Assembly: GCA_964469765.1 (NCBI GenBank)
Contig: CAYYAU010000014.1
Span: 1-12,541, forward strand
Length of the DNA stretch: 12,541 bases
Reading direction: 5' to 3'
Source of the DNA: CAYYAU01 sp964469765 [NCBI: uncultured Clostridia bacterium]
GTDB lineage: Bacteria; UBA6262; WVXT01; CAYYAU01
Position numbers and translations under genes: made by a program
The notes under the pieces: model-generated
Told to the model about the DNA's origin: nothing
Databases searched by the model: none
The model's input: the letters and a program-made list of their open reading frames with translations, nothing else
Shown: piece after piece, positions 1 to 6,631 of the stretch
How positions within the stretch are numbered: the stretch's first letter is position 1
Layout of the letters: each line of letters opens with the position of its first letter

Positions 1-17
1 ATAATCAAAGAAGAATG

Positions 18-56
18 AAAAAGGACGGAGTTGTGTGATTTAACTCCGTCCTTTTT
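18..56 (-). terminator. Rho-independent terminator after hsp20
   Basis: A perfect 15-bp stem (18-32 pairing with 42-56, core AAGGACGGAGTT) encloses a 9-nt loop. Read on the minus strand it begins just past the hsp20 stop codon and ends in a T tract (complement of 18-22). A-runs flank the stem on one side and T-runs on the other, so it could also stop transcription arriving on the plus strand. It closes the clpB-hsp20 unit. Confidence 0.9.
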
Positions 57-60
57 TGTT

Positions 61-513
61 TTACTCAACCTTAATGTCAATTCCTTTTGGTTGAACCTTC
101 TTACTCTTTGGTAGTTCAATGGTAAGAATTCCATCTTTGTAAGAGGCTTTAACATTCTCCTTCTGGACATTTTCTGGAAGAGAGATGCTCCTGTAAAAAC
201 TTCCGAATACTCTTTCATTGTAATAATAATCCTTTTCTTTTACCTCATTATCCTTTTGGGTCTGGCCTTTAATGGTCAATGTATCTCCATCAATGTTTAC
301 ATTAATATCTTTTTTCTCAATACCAGGAAGCTCAGCCTTCACTATGAAACGGTCCTTCTTATCATAAAGGTCTATCGCAGGAGCCCAGAACCCATCTGTC
401 CATAGCCCAGAGGAGGTTTTTCTTCTTGATAAGCCTCTGTCAAAGAATCTATCAACGATTCTTCCAAAATCCACCAAATCTCTAAATGGTTCCCACGGAA
501 TTAAGTTTCTCAT
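61..513 (-). CDS. hsp20: Small heat-shock protein, Hsp20/alpha-crystallin family
   Basis: This is an ATP-independent holdase chaperone of the cytoplasm that binds unfolding proteins and passes them to the ClpB/DnaK system. At 150 aa it has the usual length. It contains a variable N-terminal arm with the common MRNLIPW start, an alpha-crystallin domain at about residues 44-137 including the A-x4-G-I-L signature (A123 to L130), and a C-terminal I-x-I motif (I145, I147) used for oligomer assembly. The frame stays open to a GTG at 520-522, but that codon lies inside a Shine-Dalgarno stretch (AGAAGGGGGTGAT, 518-530), so the ATG at 511-513 is the real start. It is 29 nt downstream of clpB and has its own ECF-type promoter signal in the end of clpB. 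The family is certain; the regulation is inferred. Confidence 0.96.
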   Translation of the reverse strand: MRNLIPWEPFRDLVDFGRIVDRFFDRGLSRRKTSSGLWTDGFWAPAIDLYDKKDRFIVKAELPGIEKKDINVNIDGDTLTIKGQTQKDNEVKEKDYYYNERVFGSFYRSISLPENVQKENVKASYKDGILTIELPKSKKVQPKGIDIKVE

Positions 514-517
514 AGCA

Positions 518-530
518 ATCACCCCCTTCT
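518..530 (-). promoter_or_regulatory. Shine-Dalgarno site that fixes the hsp20 start
   Basis: Read on the minus strand it is AGAAGGGGGTGAT, nearly the full complement of the 16S rRNA 3' end. The core is 8 nt before the ATG at 511-513. It overlaps the GTG at 520-522, which rules that codon out as the start. Confidence 0.8.
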
Positions 531-542
531 GTTAATTTTTTT

Positions 543-3152
543 CTACTTATTTAGATGAACTTTTTCAGAAAAGGATTCTGATTTTTTCTTAAAAACAAGT
601 TCCTCTTTATTATTTACATCTACAACCACACATATCCCTTCACCAATCTCTTCGGAGAGAATCTTTTTAGCTAAAGGATTAACAATTAATCGCTGTATAG
701 TTCTTTTCAAGGGGCGGGCGCCATACATATGGTCATACCCTCGTTTAGCTAAAAACTTTTTAGCTTTCTCAGTAAGTTCTATATTTATCCTTTTTTCAAT
801 TAAATGTTTCTTTAAATACCCAAGTTGAATCTCAACAATTTGCTTTAAATCTTCAATATTAAGATTATTAAAAACTATTATCTCGTCAATTCTATTCAAA
901 AATTCAGGACGAAATGTTCTTCTTAATTCCCCCATTATTTTTCTTTTATCATCAAAGTTAGTTTCTGGTAAATATTGACTTCCAATATTTGAGGTCATAA
1001 CAATAATTGTATTCTTAAAGTCAACTGTTCTTCCTTGCCCGTCAGTAAGCCTACCATCATCAAGAATCTGTAAGAGAATATTAAAAACATCGGGATGAGC
1101 CTTTTCTATCTCATCAAAAAGAATAACAGAATAAGGTCTTCTACGGACAATTTCTGTAAGCTGCCCCCCTTCTTCAAATCCCACATAACCAGGAGGAGCC
1201 CCTATTAACCTAGATATAGAATGTTTTTCCATATACTCACTCATATCAATTCTTACCATTGCTTTTTCATCATCAAATAAAAACTCAGCTAAAGCCCTTG
1301 CAAGTTCTGTTTTACCCACTCCTGTTGGGCCCATAAAAATAAAAGAGCCAATGGGCCTATTTATATCTTGAAGTCCTGCCCGAGCCCTTCTTATTGCATC
1401 AGAAACAACAGAGATTGCTTCATCTTGTCCAACTACTCTTTGTTTTATTTTGTCTTCCATTTTAACAAGTTTTTGTATCTCGCTTTCCATCATCTTTGAT
1501 ACAGGAATACCTGTCCATCTTGAAACCACCTCAGCGATGTCTTCTTCATCCACTTCTTCCTTTAACATTTTTTGATTTTTTTGAATCTTTTGTAGATGGA
1601 TGTTTTTTTCTTCAAGCTCTTTCTGTAACTGAATAAGTTGTCCATACTTTAATTCTGCGACCTTTTCAAGTTTTCCTTCACGCTCTGCTTTTTCTTGGTC
1701 AATTTTATTCTTCTCAATTTTATCTTTAATCTCTCGTATTTTTGTAATAACATTCTTCTCTCTCTGCCACTGATATTTAAGAGCATTTATTTGTTCTGTT
1801 TTGTTAGCAAGTTCTTTTTCTAATGTTTTTAACCGCTCTTTTGAGTAATTATCATTTTCTTTTTTTAGGGCTGCTTTTTCAATCTCTAACTGCCTAATTT
1901 TTCTTTCTACTTCATCAATTTCAGTTGGCATACTATCAATCTCTATATGCAATCTGGAAGCAGCCTCATCAACAAGATCAATAGCCTTATCAGGAAGAAA
2001 CCTATCAGAAATATATCTATTAGATAAAATAGCCGCCGCAACCAACGCCGAGTCTTTAATCTTTACACCATGATGAACTTCATATCGTTCTTTAAGTCCT
2101 CTAAGAATAGCAACTGTATCATCTACATTTGGTTCTTTTACATATACTGGTTGAAACCTTCTTTCTAAAGCAGCATCCTTTTCTATGTACTTCCTATATT
2201 CATCTAAGGTTGTAGCACCAATACATCTAAGTTCACCCCTTGCTAAAGCTGGTTTTAACATATTTGATGCATTAATTGCTCCTTCTGCAGCCCCAGCACC
2301 AATAACAGTGTGAAGTTCGTCAATAAAAAGGATTATCTGACCATTAGCCTGTGCTATTTCCTTAAGAACCGCCTTGAGTCTATCCTCAAACTCACCTCTA
2401 TACTTTGCTCCGGCTATTAAAGAACCCATATCTAATGCAATAACCTTTTTATTTTTTAAAGTATCTGAAATATCTCCCTCTACAATTCTTCTTGCTAAAC
2501 CTTCAACTATTGCTGTTTTACCTACACCAGGGTCACCAATGAGAACTGGATTATTCTTTGTTCTTCGAGAAAGAACCTGAATAATCCTACGGATTTCTTC
2601 ATCACGCCCAATTACTGGGTCAAGTTTACCTATCCTAGCTAAATAGGTAAGATCTCGTGCATACTTTTTTAATGCTTGATATTTATCTTCAGGATTCTGG
2701 TCAGTTACTCGTTGGCCTCCTCTAATAGATTTTAAAGTTTTAAATACATTTTCCTTTTTAATTCCAAACCGATGTAGCAACTCCGAGATAAAACCCTGTT
2801 TTTCATTTAAAATTGAAAGAAAAATATGTTCACAGGATACAAATTCATCCTTTAGCTGTTCTGCTTCTTTAAATGATTGGTTAAGAACCCTTTGTAATTG
2901 AGGAGTTATATATATTTGAGCGGTTCCTGTAACCTTTGTTTTTCTCTGAAGTTCATTAGATAGGGCTTGCTTAATAAGACTAATCTCAACACCTAATCTT
3001 TCCAGTAAATGTGGTATAACACTGCCGTCTTGCTCAAGAAGAGCCAAAAAAAGATGTTCAACATCTACATGTTGATGGTTATATTGTTCAGCTATACTTT
3101 GCATATTCTGGATTACTTCTTGAGCCTTTATAGTAAATCTATCTAAACGCAT
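543..3152 (-). CDS. clpB: ATP-dependent protein disaggregase ClpB
   Basis: ClpB is a hexameric AAA+ machine that threads aggregated proteins through its pore together with DnaK and small heat-shock proteins. The 869-aa product has the full layout. There are two N-terminal Clp repeats (about 1-145). NBD1 has Walker A GDPGVGKT (206-213), Walker B IDE (277-279) and pore tyrosine Y251. A long coiled-coil middle domain (about 405-530) separates ClpB from ClpA/ClpC. NBD2 has Walker [10 protein letters not shown] (608-616), Walker B ILFDE and pore tyrosine Y656, followed by the sensor-2 motif GARPLKR. The start is the ATG at 3150-3152, 4 nt after GGAGGG; an in-frame GTG at 3162-3164 overlaps that site. 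The last 12 codons overlap the hsp20 promoter signal, giving a short charged C-terminal tail beyond the usual family end. It follows the anti-sigma-like gene by 109 nt and has its own ECF-type promoter signal. Confidence 0.98.
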   Translation of the reverse strand: MRLDRFTIKAQEVIQNMQSIAEQYNHQHVDVEHLFLALLEQDGSVIPHLLERLGVEISLIKQALSNELQRKTKVTGTAQIYITPQLQRVLNQSFKEAEQLKDEFVSCEHIFLSILNEKQGFISELLHRFGIKKENVFKTLKSIRGGQRVTDQNPEDKYQALKKYARDLTYLARIGKLDPVIGRDEEIRRIIQVLSRRTKNNPVLIGDPGVGKTAIVEGLARRIVEGDISDTLKNKKVIALDMGSLIAGAKYRGEFEDRLKAVLKEIAQANGQIILFIDELHTVIGAGAAEGAINASNMLKPALARGELRCIGATTLDEYRKYIEKDAALERRFQPVYVKEPNVDDTVAILRGLKERYEVHHGVKIKDSALVAAAILSNRYISDRFLPDKAIDLVDEAASRLHIEIDSMPTEIDEVERKIRQLEIEKAALKKENDNYSKERLKTLEKELANKTEQINALKYQWQREKNVITKIREIKDKIEKNKIDQEKAEREGKLEKVAELKYGQLIQLQKELEEKNIHLQKIQKNQKMLKEEVDEEDIAEVVSRWTGIPVSKMMESEIQKLVKMEDKIKQRVVGQDEAISVVSDAIRRARAGLQDINRPIGSFIFMGPTGVGKTELARALAEFLFDDEKAMVRIDMSEYMEKHSISRLIGAPPGYVGFEEGGQLTEIVRRRPYSVILFDEIEKAHPDVFNILLQILDDGRLTDGQGRTVDFKNTIIVMTSNIGSQYLPETNFDDKRKIMGELRRTFRPEFLNRIDEIIVFNNLNIEDLKQIVEIQLGYLKKHLIEKRINIELTEKAKKFLAKRGYDHMYGARPLKRTIQRLIVNPLAKKILSEEIGEGICVVVDVNNKEELVFKKKSESFSEKVHLNK
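547..578 (-). promoter_or_regulatory. Predicted ECF-sigma promoter of hsp20, embedded in clpB
   Basis: On the minus strand, GAATCC (573-578) is followed after exactly 15 nt by CATCTAAATAA (547-557). Both elements and the spacing match two other sites in the window, before clpB and before the sigma gene. Layout and spacing fit ECF promoters (a GAAC-type -35 and a TCTGA-like -10 about 16-17 nt apart). The site occupies the last codons of clpB, so start of transcription would fall near the clpB stop, about 30 nt before the hsp20 ATG. Confidence 0.8.
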
Positions 3153-3201
3153 AGTACCCTCCACAAATGTAATTTTTGTTAGTTAATTCATCACATTTCA
3201 C

Positions 3202-3233
3202 TTATTTAGATGCTAATTTTAAAGAAAGGATTC
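3202..3233 (-). promoter_or_regulatory. Predicted ECF-sigma promoter of clpB
   Basis: On the minus strand, GAATCC (3228-3233), a 15-nt spacer and CATCTAAATAA (3202-3212). It sits in the 109-nt gap between the anti-sigma-like gene and clpB. The predicted leader of about 45-50 nt contains a short AT-rich inverted repeat (AAATGT/ACATTT) ending just before the clpB ribosome binding site. It also shares GAATCCTTT with the hsp20 site. Confidence 0.82.
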
Positions 3234-3261
3234 AAATTATTAAGAGCGGTTATTTGGTGGG

Positions 3262-3510
3262 TTACTCATTCTTTTTCTTTATCTCAATTCTTAAGACTTC
3301 GTATAACTCTCTATGAACATCCTCAGGCACTTCAATTTCTTCCTCTTCAAATTCTCTTAATAAATCCAATGTCTTATTAAATGTATTAAATAAAACACTA
3401 CAGCAATAGTCCTCATTTATAAGTTCATCAATCTCTTCACAGATATCAGATTCTAACTCCTCATCAAAATAGTCTGATAAAAGCTCCCAAAGTTCATCAA
3501 AATCCATCAT
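3262..3510 (-). CDS. Small acidic anti-sigma-like protein with decayed zinc motif
   Basis: This 82-aa, strongly acidic protein overlaps the ECF sigma gene by 4 nt (ATGA), so the two are translationally coupled. GGAG at 3518-3521, 7 nt upstream, supports the first of two adjacent ATGs. The pattern D-E-L-W-E-L-L-S-D-Y-F-D-E-E-L, then CEEI, then a helix and a later VPEDV-x-REL segment matches, from memory, short zinc-finger anti-sigma proteins of the form CEEIEEHLEDCPNC. Here the histidine position is Leu30 and the first cysteine of the CxxC pair is Asp34, leaving only C24, C36 and C37. No membrane segment is seen. Position and pattern suggest it binds and restrains the neighbouring sigma factor in the cytoplasm, perhaps without zinc. 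That function is inferred, not shown. Confidence 0.72.
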   Translation of the reverse strand: MMDFDELWELLSDYFDEELESDICEEIDELINEDYCCSVLFNTFNKTLDLLREFEEEEIEVPEDVHRELYEVLRIEIKKKNE

Positions 3511-4103
3511 CTTTTTTCTCCATAGCCTTTAAAGTATTGAGAAAGTTTATCCCTTAGAAATAAACGTGCCCTATGTAACCGAGACTTCACTGCAGGAAGA
3601 GAAATATTAAGCATCTTTGCTATTTCCTCATTGTGTAGTCCATTAATCCCTCTTAAAAGAAGCACAGTTTTATAATTTTCAGGAAGCGAACTTATCGCAT
3701 TTTCTAAGATGTTTTTAAGCTCTTTATTCTCTAATGTTGCAAGAGGATTCTTTGACCAGTCATCAGCAAATTCTCTTTTTATCTCATCTTGAGTTTCAGT
3801 TAAGATAGGGACATCTAATGAGACTGTTTCCATTTTCTTTTGTTTCCGTTTTCTCATTAAACACATATTTATAGCAATTCTATAAAGCCATGTAGAAAAT
3901 AAAGATTTTTCCTTAAAACTTGGAATCTTCCTGAATGCCTGTAAGAATGTATCTTGAAGAACATCGCTTGCATCTTCTTTATTACCCATTATTCTATATG
4001 CTAAATTATAAATTTTCTTTTCATACCTTTTTACAAGTTCCTCAAAGGATAAATAATCACCTTCTTGAACTCTTCTTGCTAAGACCTCATCAGATATAGG
4101 CAC
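3507..4103 (-). CDS. ECF-family (sigma-70 group 4) RNA polymerase sigma factor
   Basis: The 198-aa protein has the two-domain ECF layout. Region 2 (about 20-87) includes the DASDVLQDTFLQAF core-binding and -10 recognition segment. A charged linker (88-128) leads to region 4 (about 132-187), whose helix-turn-helix NEEIAKMLNISLPAVKSRLHRAR reads the -35 element. The start is GTG at 4101-4103, with GAGGG 5 nt upstream (4108-4112); no in-frame ATG lies near enough to compete. A promoter-like signal immediately upstream matches those of clpB and hsp20, so this protein most likely activates its own gene and the two chaperone genes. The small gene overlapping its stop codon is the likely anti-sigma factor. 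The ECF family is certain; the ECF subgroup cannot be set from sequence reading alone. Confidence 0.95.
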   Translation of the reverse strand: MPISDEVLARRVQEGDYLSFEELVKRYEKKIYNLAYRIMGNKEDASDVLQDTFLQAFRKIPSFKEKSLFSTWLYRIAINMCLMRKRKQKKMETVSLDVPILTETQDEIKREFADDWSKNPLATLENKELKNILENAISSLPENYKTVLLLRGINGLHNEEIAKMLNISLPAVKSRLHRARLFLRDKLSQYFKGYGEKR

Positions 4104-4114
4104 TATACCCTCAT

Positions 4115-4146
4115 TTATTTAGATGAAATTTTTTTGGTTTGGATTC
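4115..4146 (-). promoter_or_regulatory. Predicted autoregulatory promoter of the ECF sigma gene
   Basis: On the minus strand, GAATCC (4141-4146), a 15-nt spacer and CATCTAAATAA (4115-4125), identical in both elements and spacing to the clpB and hsp20 sites. The -10-like part ends only 11 nt before the GTG start, so the transcript would begin at or just before the ribosome binding site. This implies a leader of about 10 nt. Confidence 0.8.
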
Positions 4147-4196
4147 TTGTAGAAAATCTAACTCTTGTCAATCTTTAGGTGGCGGATAATAAGTAT

Positions 4197-4586
4197 TTAA
4201 TCATCTTTTATTTCTTTATTTTTTATTTCTTCATTTTGTATATTTTCCACTATCTCTTTTAATGTTTCTATCCCAAATGGTTTATTTATAAAAGTAACCT
4301 CTCCTAAATCGCCACCTAATTCCATTAAATAATCTGTTTCATAGCCTGTTATCATAACCACATTTATATTTGGGTCAGTTTGTCTTATTATTTTTAATAC
4401 ATCTAATCCTGACAAATCAGGTAAACCAACATCCAACAGGACTATTTGAGGTTTTTGTGTTTCTAAATAAGAAATAGCCTCATGTCCATTGTGTAATACA
4501 GTAACATTATAATCTCGGTCTTCAAAAAACATCTTCATTACTTGACATAGACCAACATCGTCATCAATAATTAACATACTTTTCAT
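4197..4586 (-). CDS. Receiver-only response regulator (CheY-like)
   Basis: The 129-aa protein is a single receiver domain with no output domain. The phosphorylation set is complete: acidic pair D8/D9, phosphoacceptor D52 in LLDVGLP, T80 in MITGY and K102 in NKPF. The last 15 or so residues are a charged, lysine/glutamate-rich tail. Such proteins pass phosphate or bind a partner rather than DNA. It lies 93 nt upstream of the ECF sigma gene and 34 nt downstream of the Mth938-domain gene, all on the same strand. No histidine kinase is in the window. No clear ribosome binding site precedes the ATG at 4584-4586; the ATG three codons later is an alternative with no better site. Confidence 0.9.
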   Translation of the reverse strand: MKSMLIIDDDVGLCQVMKMFFEDRDYNVTVLHNGHEAISYLETQKPQIVLLDVGLPDLSGLDVLKIIRQTDPNINVVMITGYETDYLMELGGDLGEVTFINKPFGIETLKEIVENIQNEEIKNKEIKDD

Positions 4587-4620
4587 TGTTTTTTAATCTT
4601 AATAAGTTATTTCAAATTAT

Positions 4621-4971
4621 TCAGCAGGTAAGATGAAATGCTCCTACAACCTTCTTACCTTGCTCAATGTATTTATTAAATATCTTATATGCTTCATCTG
4701 TAACTCTTTCTATGAGTTCAATGTCATTATTTTTAAGAAAGGATTGAGTCTCTTCTGGGATTTTCATAAAACCATAAGCGCCTTTACCAATAACTAAAAT
4801 TTCTGGTTTATACTCTATAACATCACTTAAGTCCTCTATTAATAAAGTATGGCCTTGTTTTCGCCACCAGTTAGACTTTACTCTATCCGGAAAAACAATA
4901 ATATCCTTATCATATATTTTACCATTAACAGCAATTAACCCAAAGGAATATCTATCAACCTTTATTTCCAT
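4621..4971 (-). CDS. Mth938-domain protein (DUF498 / NDUFAF3-like)
   Basis: This 116-aa protein matches the Mth938/DUF498 fold across its length: an opening I-x-x-Y-x-F-G-x-I segment, a central WWR (35-37) with G-H (40-41), the VIGKG turn (60-64), a TDEA segment and the family's typical C-terminal end HLTC (113-116). Its molecular function in bacteria is not established; the eukaryotic relative NDUFAF3 helps assemble respiratory complex I. It precedes the receiver-only regulator by 34 nt, so the two may share a transcript. The ribosome binding site is weak. The sequence directly upstream is the tandem 18-mer repeat. Confidence 0.88.
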   Translation of the reverse strand: MEIKVDRYSFGLIAVNGKIYDKDIIVFPDRVKSNWWRKQGHTLLIEDLSDVIEYKPEILVIGKGAYGFMKIPEETQSFLKNNDIELIERVTDEAYKIFNKYIEQGKKVVGAFHLTC

Positions 4972-4982
4972 TTCTTACACAA

Positions 4983-5018
4983 TACAAGAATTTGGGGTCA
5001 TACAAGAATTTGGGGTCA
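4983..5018. repeat. Perfect tandem repeat, two 18-bp copies
   Basis: TACAAGAATTTGGGGTCA occurs at 4983-5000 and again, directly adjacent and identical, at 5001-5018; the second copy continues with GACC. The GGGGTCAGACC string is one I associate with dispersed intergenic repeats near IS200-like/RAYT transposase genes in other bacteria, but this is recollection and no transposase is here. It lies 11 nt before the Mth938-domain start codon and could overlap its promoter. Confidence 0.85.
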
Positions 5019-5072
5019 GACCTTGAAATGTGAAATGATGTAAAGTAATTTTCTTATCCTTTCAAGATTTAT

Positions 5073-5116
5073 GAATGAAAATAGAAGCGAACCCTATTTT
5101 CTACTCTATTTCATTC
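5073..5116. repeat. Nested imperfect inverted repeat
   Basis: GAAAATAG (5077-5084) pairs with CTATTTTC (5094-5101) across a 9-nt loop. A second arm, CTATTTCATTC (5106-5116), complements GAATGAAAATAG (5073-5084) with one bulge, so two alternative hairpins are possible. It lies downstream of the tautomerase gene on the minus strand but has no clear T tract, so terminator function is doubtful. Confidence 0.6.
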
Positions 5117-5117
5117 G

Positions 5118-5135
5118 CACATTCGCGCGAATGTG
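5118..5135. repeat. Perfect 18-nt palindrome
   Basis: CACATTCGCGCGAATGTG is its own reverse complement over all 18 nt and is GC-rich at its centre within AT-rich surroundings. It could be a dimeric regulator site or a hairpin of a decayed repeat element. No T tract follows in either direction. It lies 79 nt past the stop of the tautomerase gene. Confidence 0.7.
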
Positions 5136-5214
5136 TCTGTAAGAACTATTACTATATCTTTACAGTAAACTTCTGAAATTTGCTCTACATCAAAAGTTAT
5201 CCTGTGGTTCTTTC

Positions 5215-5412
5215 CTATTTATCTGGGAACTTCTCTGAAGATAAGTCGCCACCAATTCCCCAGTTATCTTTATCAATATCATTGATAATTATATGAACAG
5301 CTTCAGCAGGGCAACCAACAACTTCACTTATAACAGTTGTTACTTTTTCAATTAACTCCTTTTTTATCTGTTTATCCCTGCCTTTCCATAAATCAATTTT
5401 TACTATAGGCAT
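5215..5412 (-). CDS. 4-oxalocrotonate tautomerase-like protein
   Basis: The 65-aa product belongs to the 4-oxalocrotonate tautomerase superfamily, small enzymes whose N-terminal proline acts as catalytic base after Met removal. It starts M-P-I-V, giving Pro1, and keeps Arg11 and the NWGIGG loop. The second active-site arginine of the Pseudomonas enzyme (Arg39) is His here and Phe50 is Trp, so the true substrate is uncertain. GGAGG at 5419-5423, 6 nt before the ATG, fixes the start. It lies 33 nt downstream of the aldo/keto reductase gene on the same strand and is very probably co-transcribed. No catechol meta-cleavage genes are nearby, so a role in that pathway is not supported. Confidence 0.9.
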   Translation of the reverse strand: MPIVKIDLWKGRDKQIKKELIEKVTTVISEVVGCPAEAVHIIINDIDKDNWGIGGDLSSEKFPDK

Positions 5413-5445
5413 TTAATTCCTCCATATTCTTTACCAGAATGTCGG

Positions 5446-6429
5446 CTAACTGGTTTGTTGATTAACTAACATCTTTTGTCTTTCATTAAGTAGTTCATCA
5501 ATGAGAGAGATATCCTCTTTAGAAAGTTCCCACTCACTGGCAAGATAGGTTTCTTCAATCTGAAAGGGCTTTCTTGCACCAACAATAGCAGCAGTTACTT
5601 CGGGCCTTCGTAGAACCCACGCTATTGATAACTGTGCAACTGTTTTTCTATTCTTCTCTGCAATATAACGAAGTTTATCAACAAAACTAAGGTTTATACT
5701 TAAGTCAGGCTCTTGAAACCTCTGGTCATTTTTCCTATGGTCATCCTCTGGTAAATTATTAATTCTCTGTTTTGAAAACTTTCCTGATAAAAGACCTCGT
5801 TCCATTGGGCTGTATACAATTACTCCAATATTATTCTCAGCACAGAAAGAAAGGATATCTCCTTCTATCTCTCTCCGAAACATATTGTAAGGCGGTTGCA
5901 CAGAAGCAACCGGGTGTATACTCTGAACTCTTTTTATCTGTTCTATAGTAAAATTAGACACCCCTGCATACCGGATTTTACCTTGTTTTACAGACTTTGC
6001 TATAACCTCCCATGCTTGTTCAATATCTTCATCAGGCTCTGGCCAATGAATCTGATAAAGGTCAATAGTCTCTACATCAAGCCTTTTAAGACTTGCTTCA
6101 ATTTCTGAACGAACACTTTCCTTTTTTAGTCTGCCAGATATATTCCCATTTTTATCCCAGATTAAACCACACTTTGTAGCAAGAATTGGTTTAAATGAAG
6201 ATTGTTTAATAGCTTTTCCAACAACTTTTTCAGCATTTCCAAGTCCATACACTGCTGCTGTGTCTATCCAATTAATACCTAATTCAAACGAATGTAATAT
6301 AGTAGATATTGAATACTTTTCATCTTGGGGTCCCCAACCGAAACTCCATCCACCCCCACCAATTGCCCAAGTACCTAGACCAATGGTTGATATATTAAGC
6401 TCTGTCCATCCTAATTTCTTTGTCTTCAT
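5446..6429 (-). CDS. Aldo/keto reductase
   Basis: The 327-aa protein is an NAD(P)H-dependent oxidoreductase of the aldo/keto reductase TIM-barrel family, which reduces aldehydes or ketones in the cytoplasm. The catalytic tetrad is complete: D56, Y61, K86 and H128. Family landmarks include GLGTWAIGG near the N terminus, GVSNF after the IHWPEPDE stretch, SPMERGLLSGKF, and the C-terminal cofactor-binding VGARKPFQIEE. The start ATG (6427-6429) has AGGA 7 nt upstream. A sigma-70-type promoter lies about 60 nt before the start, and the tautomerase gene follows by 33 nt. The natural substrate cannot be told from sequence. Confidence 0.96.
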   Translation of the reverse strand: MKTKKLGWTELNISTIGLGTWAIGGGGWSFGWGPQDEKYSISTILHSFELGINWIDTAAVYGLGNAEKVVGKAIKQSSFKPILATKCGLIWDKNGNISGRLKKESVRSEIEASLKRLDVETIDLYQIHWPEPDEDIEQAWEVIAKSVKQGKIRYAGVSNFTIEQIKRVQSIHPVASVQPPYNMFRREIEGDILSFCAENNIGVIVYSPMERGLLSGKFSKQRINNLPEDDHRKNDQRFQEPDLSINLSFVDKLRYIAEKNRKTVAQLSIAWVLRRPEVTAAIVGARKPFQIEETYLASEWELSKEDISLIDELLNERQKMLVNQQTS

Positions 6430-6489
6430 AGGTATTTCCTGTAAGCCTGGTTTTTGAAAAAATAGTAATTATTAATTATAATTACAATA

Positions 6490-6518
6490 AATATATTATA
6501 ATTCTAAAAGAAAGTCAA
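6490..6518 (-). promoter_or_regulatory. Sigma-70-type promoter of the aldo/keto reductase operon
   Basis: On the minus strand, TTGACT (6513-6518) is followed after 17 nt by TATATT (6490-6495), five of six consensus bases in each box. Predicted transcription would start near 6483, giving a leader of roughly 55 nt. The surrounding sequence is very AT-rich. Confidence 0.65.
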
Positions 6519-6631
6519 CACAAATTCAGAAAGGTTGTTACATAACAGAAAATTGTTGATTTTTGTATTAAAAAGAAATATAATTAATCTATAATTTATA
6601 TTTAATTAAGATAAGAGTTTTTTTACTTCTC

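Noticed and set aside
513-540. CIRCE/HrcA operator or ROSE-type RNA thermometer upstream of hsp20
   Set aside because: No TTAGCACTC-N9-GAGTGCTAA repeat is present here or before clpB, and the short hsp20 leader has no stem covering its ribosome binding site.
2374-2580. Open plus-strand frame inside clpB
   Set aside because: It is the antisense of the conserved NBD1 Walker region of clpB. The same applies to plus-strand frames inside the aldo/keto reductase (5896-6108, 6260-6457) and minus-strand frames inside the barrel and TPR-HEAT genes (9368-9589, 10380-10826).
4983-5135. CRISPR array
   Set aside because: There are only two directly adjacent 18-mers with no spacers, and no cas genes.
5118-5135. 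Classical rho-independent terminator for the tautomerase operon
   Set aside because: The palindrome can form a hairpin, but no T tract follows it on either strand.
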